A stretch of DNA of 27,625 bases from the NCBI GenBank assembly GCA_025201705.1, contig MU617000.1, positions 1-27,625 of the forward strand, written 5' to 3'. Source of the DNA: Dissophora ornata. Lineage: Eukaryota > Mortierellomycota > Mortierellomycetes > Mortierellales > Mortierellaceae. Positions 1 to 9,785 of the stretch are shown here, in pieces. The first letter of the stretch is position 1. Every line of letters begins with the position of its first letter. The position numbers and the translations under genes are program-made. The notes below the pieces were generated by a model. That model made no database searches. It saw only the letters and a list, made by a program, of their open reading frames with translations, and was not told the DNA's origin.

Positions 1-548
1 CTAAGATATTTGTGTCGTGGCCATCAGCTGCCTCCCGAAGTGAACAGAGTGGAATAAAGTCCGTGAATAAAAAAAAAAAGAAGGCTCCCCGGTGGTTTTT
101 TTTTTTTTTTTTTTTCCTCGCGTAATAACTATGAGCTCATCTACTCAGTTCCTCTTCCTGCGCAATGTATTGATCCCAGTATAACATGCCTCCTCGACTT
201 GCGGCAGTGTTGGAACTGCCATTGCGGAAAAAAAAGTTATCTGTTGATTGGATGCCGATCGTTTGATTGTCAAAGTGAAACAAAAGAAAGAGATGCATCT
301 CTTCCCAGCGAAAGTGGTAGAGAATCAACGAGAGCTGCAAAGCACATTTTCGTGGCATTCACGTGATGAGGGTCCATTTGTACGCAATGCAGCACCCAAA
401 TAAAAATGAATAAGACTTTTGACTTTTTTTATAAAATGACTCTAGGTTTTCAATTGTACAAACTGCTGGACCTCCCATTGTGTTCTCTCCTATCCAGCCC
501 GGTCTCCTGCCACCTCTTCATTTGTATTCTCCTTAACCGCAACTTTGC
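1..548. other. 3' flank of PHB1; no gene seen
   Basis: This stretch lies downstream of the prohibitin stop codon and holds no ORF that looks conserved. It is marked by homopolymers: an A run near 69-79 and a 20-nt T run at 96-115. A 73-codon minus-strand ORF at 137-358 has no recognisable domain and no splice context, and I treat it as chance. Part of the region is presumably PHB1 3' UTR, although no clear AATAAA was found close to the stop. Confidence 0.5.
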
Positions 549-2178
549 TTAAACGGGAATGTTCAGCAACATGTTGTTGCCCTTCTGGTTAGGAAGATAA
601 GTGACGTTCTTGGCGTTGGCCAATGTACCGGCAATATCCTTCGAAGCCTCAATACGACGGAGCTCAATGAGACCAGCACCGGCCTTCTCCAGTGATGCGG
701 AAATAATCTCGGCAGCGTGGCTAGAGTGTAAGAGAGTTCACAAGAGCAAAGTTAGAGATTAGGCAGCTATTAAACACAACAAAAAAAAAGAGGTTGCAGT
801 TGCAAAACAGGGAAGACTTACGCTTCACCCTCGGCTCTGATAATAGAAGCGTTCTTCTCCTGCTCAGCCTTCTCGACAATGAACTTGGCACGCTCTAGTG
901 TGAATACGATAGTACAGTTATGTTAGACCTATGTTCCTGAATATGGCTCATTGATAGTCCCCATTCCTCGTGTGTGCACTCTTCTTACCGGCCTCCTGCT
1001 GGGCAATCTGCTTCTGCTCGACGGCGTTGGTGAAATCGCGGCCGAAGGTCATGGTAGTCTATTAATGATTCAACACTCGTCAGTCAAAATTCTACGGTCA
1101 CAAACATATCAACTGGGCCGAGCAAGCTATACAAATCTCAAGACATCTTACGATAGAAACGTCCTCGAGCTCAATGTGGAACTCTCTTGCACGCTTGGCA
1201 AGATCCTCGCGGATCTTGGAGGAAACAAGCTCACGCTGGGTGATGAGCTCGCCAGCGTCGAACTGAGCAACAATCGACTTCAAGACTTCGTTTCCGATCG
1301 AGGGCAAGACACGCTCATCATAGTCCAGACCGAGTCCCTGGTAGATCTGGGAGAGGTTCTTAACGTCGGGACGGTGGAGGACACGGAGGGTCAGGGTGAC
1401 CATCTGCATATCCTTGGATCCGGTCGTCGTCGAGATGTTGCGAGGCTTGGTGCGGACGTCAAACTGAATGGCGCGCTGCAACCAAGGGACCAAGAAGTGG
1501 GTTCCCTCGCCAGTGGGGATGGGCTTGACTCCCTCCAGTCTGTCGAAAATAACAGCGCGGTGTCCTCCCTGCACTGTTTACGAGCAAATGATAATACGTT
1601 CCAAAACAGAGATGCGTTAGAAATAAGAACGATGCAATATCAGTAGTTCCAGTTGGGGGCGTGGGAGTCGCCTCAGTTTTGCTGGCGACACGCGAAAGTG
1701 TTCTTCAGTTTCTTTGCTGTTCCCGCGATGAAGTACCAATAGCCCCAATAACAAGAAGAATCAAATCGAGTATCCATAGATCCGCCTTTGTGTAGACTGC
1801 GTTGCCACTCGGCAGCTTCACAATCGCCATGACGGATCAGATCCATACAGTACGACAGATTCCAGAAACGTCATTGTAGCGCCGCGACGTCGAGTGTAAT
1901 GAACTGATAACACCCAGAAGGTGTCGAATGATCATCAAGGAGTTTTGTGGACTCAGTTCCATTGCCGTACACTTGTTTTCAAGTGTCATTCCTATTCGAG
2001 TAGGGTGCTCGTTGTCCTGACTCTATCCGATCCGAGTTGTTTGATCGTTGCTGATTTTGAGGTTCGGATCTTGTCCCGTGTCTTTATTCTTACCATCGTA
2101 CATGCTGTACTGCAAGAAGGAGACAACAGCACCGACGGGGATAGCGACCTTAGTCAGGGTGTTAAGGATGGCAGACAT
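549..2178 (-). CDS. PHB1: Prohibitin-1, inner mitochondrial membrane scaffold subunit
   Basis: Prohibitin-1 forms ring complexes with prohibitin-2 in the mitochondrial inner membrane, where they act as scaffold and chaperone and regulate m-AAA protease. The CDS is complement(join(549..720, 822..894, 989..1058, 1152..1573, 2094..2178)), 822 nt, 273 aa, close to the usual ~272-285. All joins have GT-AG borders and keep phase. The N-terminus ([20 protein letters not shown]) has the hydrophobic membrane anchor. The SPFH/PHB core starts at [10 protein letters not shown] and includes [16 protein letters not shown] and [13 protein letters not shown]-terminal coiled coil ([20 protein letters not shown]) follows, and the end, YLPN..LLLN-like, is of PHB1 type. 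Length and C-terminus argue for PHB1 over PHB2. Intron 1 is 520 nt, while introns 2-4 are 93-101 nt. Only 141 bp separate the start from the stop of the upstream F-box gene, so the promoter is compact or partly intronic. Confidence 0.96.
1574..2093 (-). other. Long first intron of PHB1 (520 nt)
   Basis: The donor GTAAGA directly follows codon 28 of PHB1, and the acceptor AAACAG precedes the exon that restores the sequence [12 protein letters not shown]. It is four to five times longer than most introns here. No conserved ORF or RNA gene was recognised inside it. Because the space upstream of PHB1 is so short, it could carry regulatory elements; that is inference. Confidence 0.8.
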
Positions 2179-2319
2179 GGCGTTGTGAATGAGAGTAAGG
2201 ACAAACGGACAAAGGATTCAATGCATGGAAGTCAAAGGAACTCGTTTGTTTACCGTCTGTGTCATGTGACTATAGTACAAGTTTTATTGTCGTTTCGCAA
2301 ACAAAATATATTACATGAA

Positions 2320-4410
2320 CTATGGGCGAACCCCATAGTCCCACAGGTATACACCACCGTTGGCTGATCCGCCAACGACTCTTGTGTCTCCGAGGCCCAC
2401 GCACGTCACCGGGCTATCGAGCTCTGGCAAGGTATAGAGGCATTCGCCGCTCTCCGTATCCCACACCTTGACAGTCTTATCAAGACTGCCTGAGACGATA
2501 CGTAGTTTGTCAAACGCCAGGGACCAGACACCTCCTTCATGCCCAAACAAAGTGTTCTGGCACTCGCCCGTCTCGGCATTCCAGACTTTGAGGGTGTTGT
2601 CCAGCCCGCCTGTGACAATAACAGGCATCGTGGTTCTTGTCTCGCCATCAGAAGAGCCACTATCGTACGAAGGGGATCGTTGACCGCTCTTGATAGCGCT
2701 CGATCGGCTGTTGTGTCTTTGGTTCGCAAGAATAGAGATCAGCGCGTCGCCAGAGGTCTGGAGGGATTGAACGCGGCCGACGTGACCAGTGAATGTCCTG
2801 AGACATGTGCTTGTGGCGATGTCCCACAGCTTGACCGTCGTATCGTCGCTGGCCGAGAAGAGCATTGTCTTCATGTAGATCTGGACCTTGTTGACAAGGT
2901 CGCTATGCCCCTTGAGGGTGGTGCACTTGCCCGTGGCAAAGTCCCAGATCTTGATAGTCGAGTCCACGGATCCAGAGGCAAGGATGCGGGAGTCAAAGTC
3001 CAAGGTAACCACACCGTCAGTGTGTCCTTGCAGAGTGCGGATGCATTGGCCCGTATGGTAGTTCCAGATCTTGAGGGTCCTGTCCATGGAGCCTGTGATC
3101 AGCTTGGCTTCATCAAAGCGGAGTGCTCGTACACAGAGTGCGTGTCCAGTCAGTGTGCGAAGACACTCGCCCGTCTCGATGTTCCAGACCTTGGCCGTGT
3201 TATCGTAGGATCCAGTGATCAAGTAAGAGTCGTCAAACTGGAGGCACATCACTCCATCACTGTGGCCCTTGAAGACCTTTGTGCGGTAGTTGCGTTTCCT
3301 CCAGTTCCTCTCCACGATCAAGCGCTCCGAGTATATCTCCTTCCACGGCCTCTTTGTGGCAGTCTCGGTCGATTTAACTGGAGGTTCTGGGGATTGGAAC
3401 AATGGTGTTGCGTCCTGCAATCCCGATGCTGGGGGCGAAGGTGATCTTGAAGCATACCGGGGACGTTTTGGTGCATGGTCTGTCTCGGTGTCATCATCAT
3501 CAGGGGCACTGCGTCGTCGGCTGGAGTATTCTGAAGAAGGTGAGGATTCTGCGAGAGATATTGAGGGGAATGCGGAAGCGGGTGGAGATGGGTATGGGGT
3601 TATGGCATCTTTGTCGCCTTGATGATCATGGTCGTGATCGTGGTCAGCTGGGTGGTTCTTCTCTGTCAAAAGCTGCTGCTGAGCTTGCTGTTGCAGCTGC
3701 TCCAAAATGCGCTTTGACCGCACCCTCTTCTTTTCGAGAAGAGGCAGACCCCAGCCGCACTTTGTGCACTTGAGTCCAATGTGCTGCTCACACATCCTCT
3801 GCCAGACAAGGTCGTCGTCCGCCAGCCGTTTCCAGCTTTTAGACACCTGGGCTGCATGGCAGAGTGAGGTGGCGTCGAGATATGAGAGGATGCGAAGACC
3901 AATCTCTGCTGGAAGGAGGGTCAGGAAGTCAATTCTGAGTAGTGGTTGGATGTGGTTTGAGAGGAAGGAGAGTTGAGGGACACAACACCGGTTCAACAAG
4001 CCGCTGAGGACGAGCTGGCGGTGGTTTGAAGGGGCAGACTCGAAGAGAGACCAGATTTGGGAGATGATGATCTGATCCTGTTCAGGGAGACGGCCAATGT
4101 CCTGGAGAACGAAGAGATATATTGTTGGTCAATCATCTGTGATGGTCATGCAAACATGTGTCTGTGCACATGCATTGAGATAGGGATTTGCTGCAGGAGG
4201 AGAGATAGTCGATAGTTGATGCTCGATGCTCGATGCTCGATGCATCTACCTCTGCCGATGCTGAAGAGTGGCAAAAGCGTAGAAGAGACTGCTACATACC
4301 AGCTGTGATTTTTGCTGTTGGCCTTTGTCAGTGGCCCTTCTTAGCTGCATGTCGAGGGAGGAGCTGTCTTGTGCAGAGGACTGCTTGGACCAGGTGAGGG
4401 TCGAAAGCAT
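2320..4410 (-). CDS. F-box/WD40 protein, Met30/SconB-like SCF substrate receptor
   Basis: This is a substrate receptor of an SCF (Skp1-cullin-F-box) ubiquitin ligase. Met30/SconB/Scon-2 orthologues target sulfur-regulatory bZIP factors and cell-cycle regulators. The CDS is complement(join(2320..4101, 4300..4410)), 630 aa. Exon 1 (37 codons) starts at an ATG in the context TTCACCATG, its donor is GTATGT, and it joins in phase 0. Residues ~40-95 form the dimerisation-type segment before the F-box (DIGRLPEQDQ...). The F-box is at ~96-141 (LLPAEIGLRILSYLDATSL). The Met30-type motif CTKCGWGLPLLEKKR is at ~149-163. A low-complexity linker (~165-285) has Gln runs and an Asp-His repeat. Then comes WKEIYSERLIVERNWRKR and about seven WD40 blades to the C-terminus (GHSDGVMCLQFDDSYLITGS first). 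A polar insert separates blades 5 and 6. A minus-strand AATAAA at 2283-2288 ends the gene. Assignment to Met30 over Cdc4 rests on the CGWGLP motif and the repeat sequences. Confidence 0.92.
4218..4243. repeat. 7-bp tandem repeat (GATGCTC, ~3.7 copies)
   Basis: The unit GATGCTC repeats three full times plus a partial copy inside the 198-nt intron (4102-4299) of the Met30-like gene. It is an ordinary minisatellite and may be length-variable between strains. Confidence 0.85.
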
Positions 4411-5594
4411 GGTGAACGAATGAGATATCTGCAGAGAGTGGCGGGAAAAGATACGAGGACAGTGAGCGGGAAATAGAGAAGGGGGAGAGTAGAGGGTGGA
4501 GCTTGGTTGAGGGTATCTTAAGGAGCGATGGCTGAAGGTGGGTGGGGTCGGGTATTATGGTGAGAGACAAACGACGGCGACGAAGAAGAGAGAACGAAGA
4601 GCGGAATAAAAAGCTATGACCATCATTCAGTGCCTGGCTTTTCTGCTTGTGTGACCTGTTTCTCGGATGGCGCCATTTCATCTCGTGTGTGATACACATT
4701 GAATTTCGCCATCCACGTCCACACACATCGGCCGAATGTCGACCAAATACGGGCTGCGAAGAGCACAATCCTTTCCAATCAAATCGCTGCATTAACTCCC
4801 GCTCCGCTCGAGCCAACAACAGGCTTATCCATTCATTATTCTCGACGAAAATCACGCCAAGGGAGCGAGACCCTGCTCTGAGTGGTGCCATCCGCCCTAT
4901 TGTGCAGCAATAATCGGCGAGTAAGCGGCTGCACAAACAGGTCTAACAGCAAGCTTTGGGACGCGTCGTGTTTGTTCTCGAGTCCCTCTATCCCTCAACA
5001 CCACTCCAGCGCCGCATCACGACATGGCCTTGTATTCAATCTGCCACCGCAACGTGATTCCATTGCCTCTGGCACCGTATTGCGTTGAACCATACCAGTC
5101 CCGCTGTCGATTTCAAGTCTGGACTGATCGCCAATAAAACATACCTGGAAAATGCCATACTAATGATGTGCATGAATTGCGCCTTTGAACTCTCTCTCTC
5201 AAAGAAGGTCCAAGTCCTACGACCACCAATCGTCGCACGCGAACGCCTCCCATATCTCTATCCTGCAGACTCTGAAGACCCTACACCCAAACACTGTGCG
5301 GTCTGGTACAATTTCAACCCATTCTGCTGCGACCGAGTCACTTGCTCATAGACTCAATTTGCATTCAATATCCGCGCTCTCTCTCAGTCGCAAGAATTCT
5401 TCAGGATGATGCCATTGTGGCAGACAGGCAGAGAAGCATCCAGGGTTTCACAATGCATGAACAAACCCATACAGAAACTTCTGTGTGGAGGTACGGGACA
5501 CAGTGGCAGGAAACCTGAGCAAGCTCTCAGGCATGAGTAGCCGCAGTCACTGATGATCTAAATGCGAATGCGATGTTTTATTGCGGAGAGTCGT
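4411..5594. other. Intergenic: Met30-like promoter and 3' flank of tRNA-binding gene
   Basis: This is the longest gene-free stretch in the left half (1.18 kb). The part near 4411 must hold the promoter and 5' UTR of the Met30-like gene, with a pyrimidine-rich tract just upstream of its ATG. A CCAAT sits near 4772. A minus-strand AATAAA (5577-5582) belongs to the gene that ends at 5595. Several plus-strand ORFs of 37-88 codons occur around 4700-5410, including one with a true ATG at 5024-5137. None shows a domain or a convincing exon-intron structure. A small or lineage-specific gene cannot be excluded. Confidence 0.5.
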
Positions 5595-6538
5595 CTACGA
5601 GATTTGGCCCTCGGAGATGCTCTTGCAACGGACAAGTCCCTTGGCAGTCCTGAACGGTGAGCCCTTGTAATACGCCACTCCGTCCTTCACCGAAAAGTGT
5701 ACCTGAGTCTTTTCAAACCACTTGCGCTTTGGTGTCAGAACAGGGGCCGGAACCGTGTCTATTGTATTATTCACACACAAATATCATAGTAAAGTCAGCA
5801 ACGCGGCCTCCGTCATCAAGGGCTGAATGTGGTTTTTGTCGCAGAGAAACAGACGCCAGTATGTGCTTTTCCTGTTTACCTTCATCAGTGAAGCTTTCAA
5901 AGGTGACTTTGTCGCCTGGCTGGCTTCCTTCTGCAGGCTCCAGCAGTCCAACTTTAGTCACCACACCGTCCAAATCCTTCTCCATCGCGCACAGGAGCAT
6001 GCCTTGGGACAAGACACCTCGAAGTTTTGATGGCTTCATGTTGCCAACCACAATCACAGCGCGACCCTCCAGATAATCTTTAGGTACATGGCGCACCAAA
6101 CCGCTGACAATGGTCCTTGGTTCCTTATGTACATCGCCTTCTTTGTCTCCAACATCAACTACATGTTCAGGAGGCAGAAGAAGAAAACAGGCTTCATGAG
6201 AAGGTGGATCATCGCAGTTTGCCAATGGGCAGCTCCCTGAGAAGAAGGTGTCTAACCTTGCTCGATATAGAGTGACTCGGCGTCCGGATGCGCCGAGACT
6301 GATCGGACAATTCCGACTCTGATATCCAACTTGGAAATATGGTCCTCCTCACTCTGTTTGTCAGTTTTTTTGCTTGGTGCGTCGCTGGTTTTGGTCGATT
6401 GAGAGGGAATCGTGTCACTGGCGGATGATTTATCCACGCTTGACTGATTCAGCATCAATGACGACAAAGAAGGACTAAGTGTTGCTGATTCTGATGATGG
6501 TACTACTTCAGTTGACTGGCCTTGAGTCTCTCCTTGTT
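5595..6538 (-). CDS. Arc1/EMAPII-type tRNA-binding domain protein (5' end unresolved)
   Basis: The OB-fold tRNA-binding domain is as in Arc1p, AIMP1/EMAPII and TyrRS C-termini, which deliver tRNA to aminoacyl-tRNA synthetases. Confident exons are 5595..5758, 5880..6158 and 6257 up to about 6538. The domain starts at KLDIRVGIV and HPDAESLYIEQVDVG, then RTIVSGLVRHVP, VIVVGNMKPSKLRGVLSQGM and PGDKV. It ends with an EMAPII-type extension (HFSVKDGVAYYKG...SEGQIS). The reading frame is open upstream to an acceptor TTTATAG at 6539. The first in-frame ATG, at 6453-6455, would give 213 aa. Alternatively, the exon joins in phase to the upstream Ser/Thr-rich ORF through a donor G|GTAATT at 6863, giving one 614-aa protein (exons 6864..7983, 6257..6538, 5880..6158, 5595..5758). 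Upstream of the domain the chain is Ser/Thr/Lys-rich. A minus-strand AATAAA lies at 5577-5582, 12 nt past the stop. Confidence 0.85.
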
Positions 6539-6762
6539 CTATAAATCAGAAAGGGCAAGAGAAATATACACTTAATCACCAATGATTGTGCGTTGCAAAA
6601 TGCACCGCGCCATATCTAGCATATTTATTGTAGTCTTCGTACAGCGAGAGACACAGCGATGTGAAGAAAACAACAGGATGCTGGGATATACAATGATGGA
6701 ATACATTGTGTAGCTGAATTTCTGTACAAATAGAGGACTGCGCGATTGAAAAAAGTAGGGCG

Positions 6763-7983
6763 TCATCCATGACTACGTTTACGCTCCGACGAGTGATCCA
6801 AATCGTCCCAGTCATCATTGCTGTCCTCGTCGCTCTTCCTTGGATCACCGCTTTGCGAATTACCTTCCAATTGCTTCCAACCACTGCCTTCGTTTTCGGA
6901 GCTGTCGGCATGAGGGGTCCGATCCCTGAAGAGCATCTGCTGGACGAGTGTGCTTGAGCTCAGATCGAGACCCCCGGCCTTATTTGTGGTATTTGTAGGC
7001 AAGACGGACGTTCCCGAAAGAGTCGTTACGGCGGGCAGGGACTCTGATGTGCGACGCCAAGAGGCCTCAATAGCCGAGGGGCTCTGGAAAGAAGACAAGG
7101 AAGGCTGCAGCGCGGTCCGCGATTCGTAACTGGTGTCAGTATCTCCATCGACATCTAAGCCGCTATCTGGTATCCTGGGAACTGAGTGTGATATTGATGA
7201 TGAAGAAGACAACGTGTCTGAAGATGAATCGGAGATTGGTGTCGTGGTGGTGGAGGAGGAGGAAGGTGAAGAAGTGAAACCATGGCCGCCATGTCCCGAA
7301 TAGCTCTCATTGACGGCCCAATCGTCCTCCTTGTCGTCATGCTGACCCTTGGTGGGTGTTGCAGATGATTCTGAGGGCGTTGCAGGTGACGACGAGAAAG
7401 AGTGCGTTGAGTGCGGTGTTGTCGTTGATGCCTCCGTTGATGATAATTGCGGTGACTGTGCATCTGTTGACGCGGGGTTTGAACGGGCTCTGTCCGCATG
7501 AATACTTGTGGAAGCATCGGCGCCCTGGTCGTCTTTTGAGGGTGCGGTCGGCGTTGAGGACGATGACGATGAAGAAGATGCTGCAGAAAAGGTTGAAAAG
7601 CGGGCGAGGTTGTACGCCTGGTACCGACTATTGCCTGCAAAGTCCAAGAACGACGACAACGCGCTGTTCCCACCATTGCTGCCGCTTTTGATAATATAAC
7701 TACCGTTCACTACGCTTCCACTAGCACTGCCGCTGTTGCCAGCCGCGTATGTCTTGTTGTTGGCAGTGGAGGGTTTGTAGAGCATGCTATGAGGGTGTCC
7801 TGAGACCCAAGAGTGTCCGAGACGTCGTTGCAGTTGCAGCTGCTGCTGGCGCTGCAAGACGGAGGGAACCCTTTTGCCAGTCGTTGGCAAGAGCCCAAGT
7901 GGTCTTTTGCAGCCAACATAAACAAGCAGCCGTGAGCCTGAGCCCGAACATGAGCCTGCCGAGAGAGGGACAGGAGCCGGCAT
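6763..7983 (-). CDS. Ser/Thr-rich protein with presequence-like N-terminus; possibly 5' part of the tRNA-binding gene
   Basis: Read as one exon from ATG 7981-7983, this encodes 406 aa of unknown function. The first ~135 residues are rich in Arg, Gly, Ser and Gln and contain only one acidic residue. They include KRPLGLLPTTGKRVPSVLQR and LARFSTFSAA, which resemble a mitochondrial targeting region. The rest is low-complexity Ser/Thr/Pro with poly-Ser runs and acidic patches (DDKEDDWAVNES, DEDSNDDWDDLDH near the C-terminus). No catalytic domain was recognised. The stop TGA (6763-6765) is followed by a minus-strand AATAAA at 6624-6629, which supports a separate gene. A donor at 6863 (after WKQLE) is in the right phase to join the acceptor at 6539 and fuse this to the tRNA-binding domain. 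The two models can be alternative transcripts. I rate real coding as likely and the 3' structure as open. Confidence 0.6.
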   Translation of the reverse strand: MPAPVPLSAGSCSGSGSRLLVYVGCKRPLGLLPTTGKRVPSVLQRQQQLQLQRRLGHSWVSGHPHSMLYKPSTANNKTYAAGNSGSASGSVVNGSYIIKSGSNGGNSALSSFLDFAGNSRYQAYNLARFSTFSAASSSSSSSSTPTAPSKDDQGADASTSIHADRARSNPASTDAQSPQLSSTEASTTTPHSTHSFSSSPATPSESSATPTKGQHDDKEDDWAVNESYSGHGGHGFTSSPSSSSTTTTPISDSSSDTLSSSSSISHSVPRIPDSGLDVDGDTDTSYESRTALQPSLSSFQSPSAIEASWRRTSESLPAVTTLSGTSVLPTNTTNKAGGLDLSSSTLVQQMLFRDRTPHADSSENEGSGWKQLEGNSQSGDPRKSDEDSNDDWDDLDHSSERKRSHG

Positions 7984-8639
7984 CGCGACGGTGTATGTCA
8001 GTGGTGGGCGGGTGAGGGGGATCGTTGAATGAGGAAAAAAGGAAGCGTCTCGGAAGGAGGTTGACGATGTTGCGTCAAAGGCGCACTGTTTACGCTGGAG
8101 CACGTTGAACCCAAAAAAAAAGAAAAAAAAAACTTAAGGGTAAACCCGCCAATTTGCGCCAGAGGTGAATTGCGCTTTGCCCAACTTCATGCTTGTCGAG
8201 GGTTTGAATAAAAAAAACTCTACCATCCAGCCTGGCTTTCTATGCAGCGCTTTATGGTGGGCCAAGTAAACATTTACCCCTGGGTCTTCTGATAGTTGCT
8301 TGGTGGGTATCTAGTAACCTCTTGTCGCAATGATCTCATTCGAGCTGGGGACAGGCACCCGTTACTTGATTGATGCAAAGGATCCAAATGCTGGACTGTT
8401 GCAAGCACGATCGCTGAGCATGATTGGATTTGATAAGCGACCTGGGGAAAGGTAGGACGTGGGAGATTTGTTTTCTGCATTTTTTTATTTTGGACAATAG
8501 AAGGCTAGCTTCCAAGGACACTTCATTGCAAATATAAGATTTACGGTAAGTCACAAGGGAGGAAGAAGCACATTTATGTTGGTGAACAAAAAAGTGTGGG
8601 GTAAAAGGAATGAAAAAACGGGATGTGGGAGCTTGGTTT
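7984..8639. other. Intergenic, A/T homopolymer-rich
   Basis: This region lies between the start of the Ser/Thr-rich gene and the stop of the next minus-strand gene. It contains A-rich tracts at about 8113-8132 and 8208-8217, and a minus-strand AATAAA at 8484-8489 that fits the 3' end of the gene whose stop is at 8640. Overlapping ORFs on both strands have no recognisable content. Confidence 0.5.
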
Positions 8640-9290
8640 TTAACGGTACGCAACTTCGTCCCACCGTGCCAATCGGTCAAGAGTTTCGAACCAATGTTCC
8701 TTGCTTGTATCAGTCGTTGTAGTGGCCACAACATCTTCTTGGCTCAATGTTCGCGACAATGCTCGCTTCCGCTCCAGGGCCGCAGTCCGCTTACCGCAGA
8801 CCGCTGCGGCGAGACCTGTCCTCCAATCTGAGTCTGACAGGTCCTCGAGCATACGACTTGTGTAGGCCGGATCCTGGGCAGTGTTTTGCGTGTTGTTTGG
8901 CGAGGCGGACGGTTTTGGGGGCTCAGACGCAAGATCGTCTTGTGTGGCCGTAAAATAATCAATGCAGTCGAACCCGATCTTGCAAAATGCATGGGAAATA
9001 TTGCCAGGGCTCAATGGCATTAGGAGGGCATCGCCACCTTTTGCATTGTTGAGTGAATCGGGGAGGGAAGAGGACAAGGACGGGGTATTTGATGTGGAGC
9101 GGCTAATCCTTTCAGGGATGGCTGCGGACTGTGCTGAGGACTGTGTGGAGAGGAGGTAGTCCCAACAGTCATCTTCGTCCTTTGGATAGATTGAGCAGAG
9201 ACCACGGGAATATGTAGATAACCAAATGCCGTCATTCTGCTGCGAGGGGTCAGTGGGGATGACATCGAATCTGCTCTTGACGGTAACCAT
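8640..9290 (-). CDS. Hypothetical protein, 216 aa
   Basis: An intronless ORF starts at ATG 9288-9290 in the context CCCTACAATGG and ends with TAA at 8640-8642. I do not recognise the family. The N-terminus is compact and could be folded (MVTVKSRFDVIPTD, then NDGIWLSTYSRGLCSIYPKDEDDCWDYLLS). A Ser-rich segment (~50-75) follows, then a second conserved-looking patch (SPGNISHAFCKIGFDCIDYF). The C-terminus is charged and helical (WRTGLAAAVCGKRTAALERKR, ending WFETLDRLARWDEVAYR). There is no signal peptide or membrane segment. The C/T-rich sequence just upstream leaves the frame open but looks like 5' UTR. A polyadenylation signal lies at 8484-8489. The real-gene call rests on length, composition and start context. 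Confidence 0.6.
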   Translation of the reverse strand: MVTVKSRFDVIPTDPSQQNDGIWLSTYSRGLCSIYPKDEDDCWDYLLSTQSSAQSAAIPERISRSTSNTPSLSSSLPDSLNNAKGGDALLMPLSPGNISHAFCKIGFDCIDYFTATQDDLASEPPKPSASPNNTQNTAQDPAYTSRMLEDLSDSDWRTGLAAAVCGKRTAALERKRALSRTLSQEDVVATTTTDTSKEHWFETLDRLARWDEVAYR

Positions 9291-9785
9291 TGTAGGGTAT
9301 GTTTGCGAGAGAGAGAGTAGCGGAGGAGCAATGGACGAGGGTTGGAAGGAGATGAAGAAGAGGATGAGGAAGAGGATGGAGTAGAAGAGATATGAGTTGT
9401 TGGGGGGGGAGAAGAGAACAAAAGGAGGGCTGCAGAGGCATCGTTTTATGTGCCACAAGGCTTTGAGGGGTACTCTCAGAGATAGCGCGACTGGCCAAAG
9501 CACCTTGCATGAAATGATAAGTGTGGGGCAAAACAGAAGCCAAAAAAAAAGTCACCCACGCTTGGGTTCACAGAAATAAAGCGACAGCTCGAGTTGTACA
9601 GGTGAGACTACAACGGATGAAAATGAACACAGACCCTTCAAACCGACGCCACAGTTGGGATGGAACCATGGAGCAACGGACACTTGCGGTTTATTGATAT
9701 GTCTGTCTGTGTTTCTGTGTTTGTGGTTGCGAAATAGACTCCTGTCCTGTGTCTCATGGTTGTTGCCTTTCGTTATTAACCTACG
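9291..9785. other. Intergenic: promoter of the 216-aa gene and 3' flank of TMEM97-like gene
   Basis: A C/T-rich tract (minus-strand sense) directly upstream of 9290 looks like a fungal promoter/5' UTR pyrimidine stretch. A minus-strand AATAAA at 9690-9695 is placed to end the TMEM97-like transcript. No other gene was seen. Confidence 0.5.

Noticed and set aside
1098..1574. 158-codon ORF read as a stand-alone prohibitin
   Set aside because: It is only exon 2 of PHB1 read into the next intron; the tail after VSI is intron sequence.
951..1646. 231-codon plus-strand ORF over the PHB1 exons
   Set aside because: It is antisense to clearly conserved prohibitin exons and has no domain; a shadow frame.
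2539..3444. 301-codon plus-strand ORF
   Set aside because: It is antisense to the WD40 repeats, and its repetitive look comes from the opposite strand.
5024..5137. 37-codon plus-strand ORF ending in AATAAA
   Set aside because: Too short, with no domain or splice context; recorded only as part of the spacer description.
6539..6766. Candidate first exon of the tRNA-binding gene starting at ATG 6764-6766, overlapping the upstream stop
   Set aside because: It would need a 41-nt intron with a weak GTGATT donor, far below the 77-nt minimum seen elsewhere, and the peptide has no family features.
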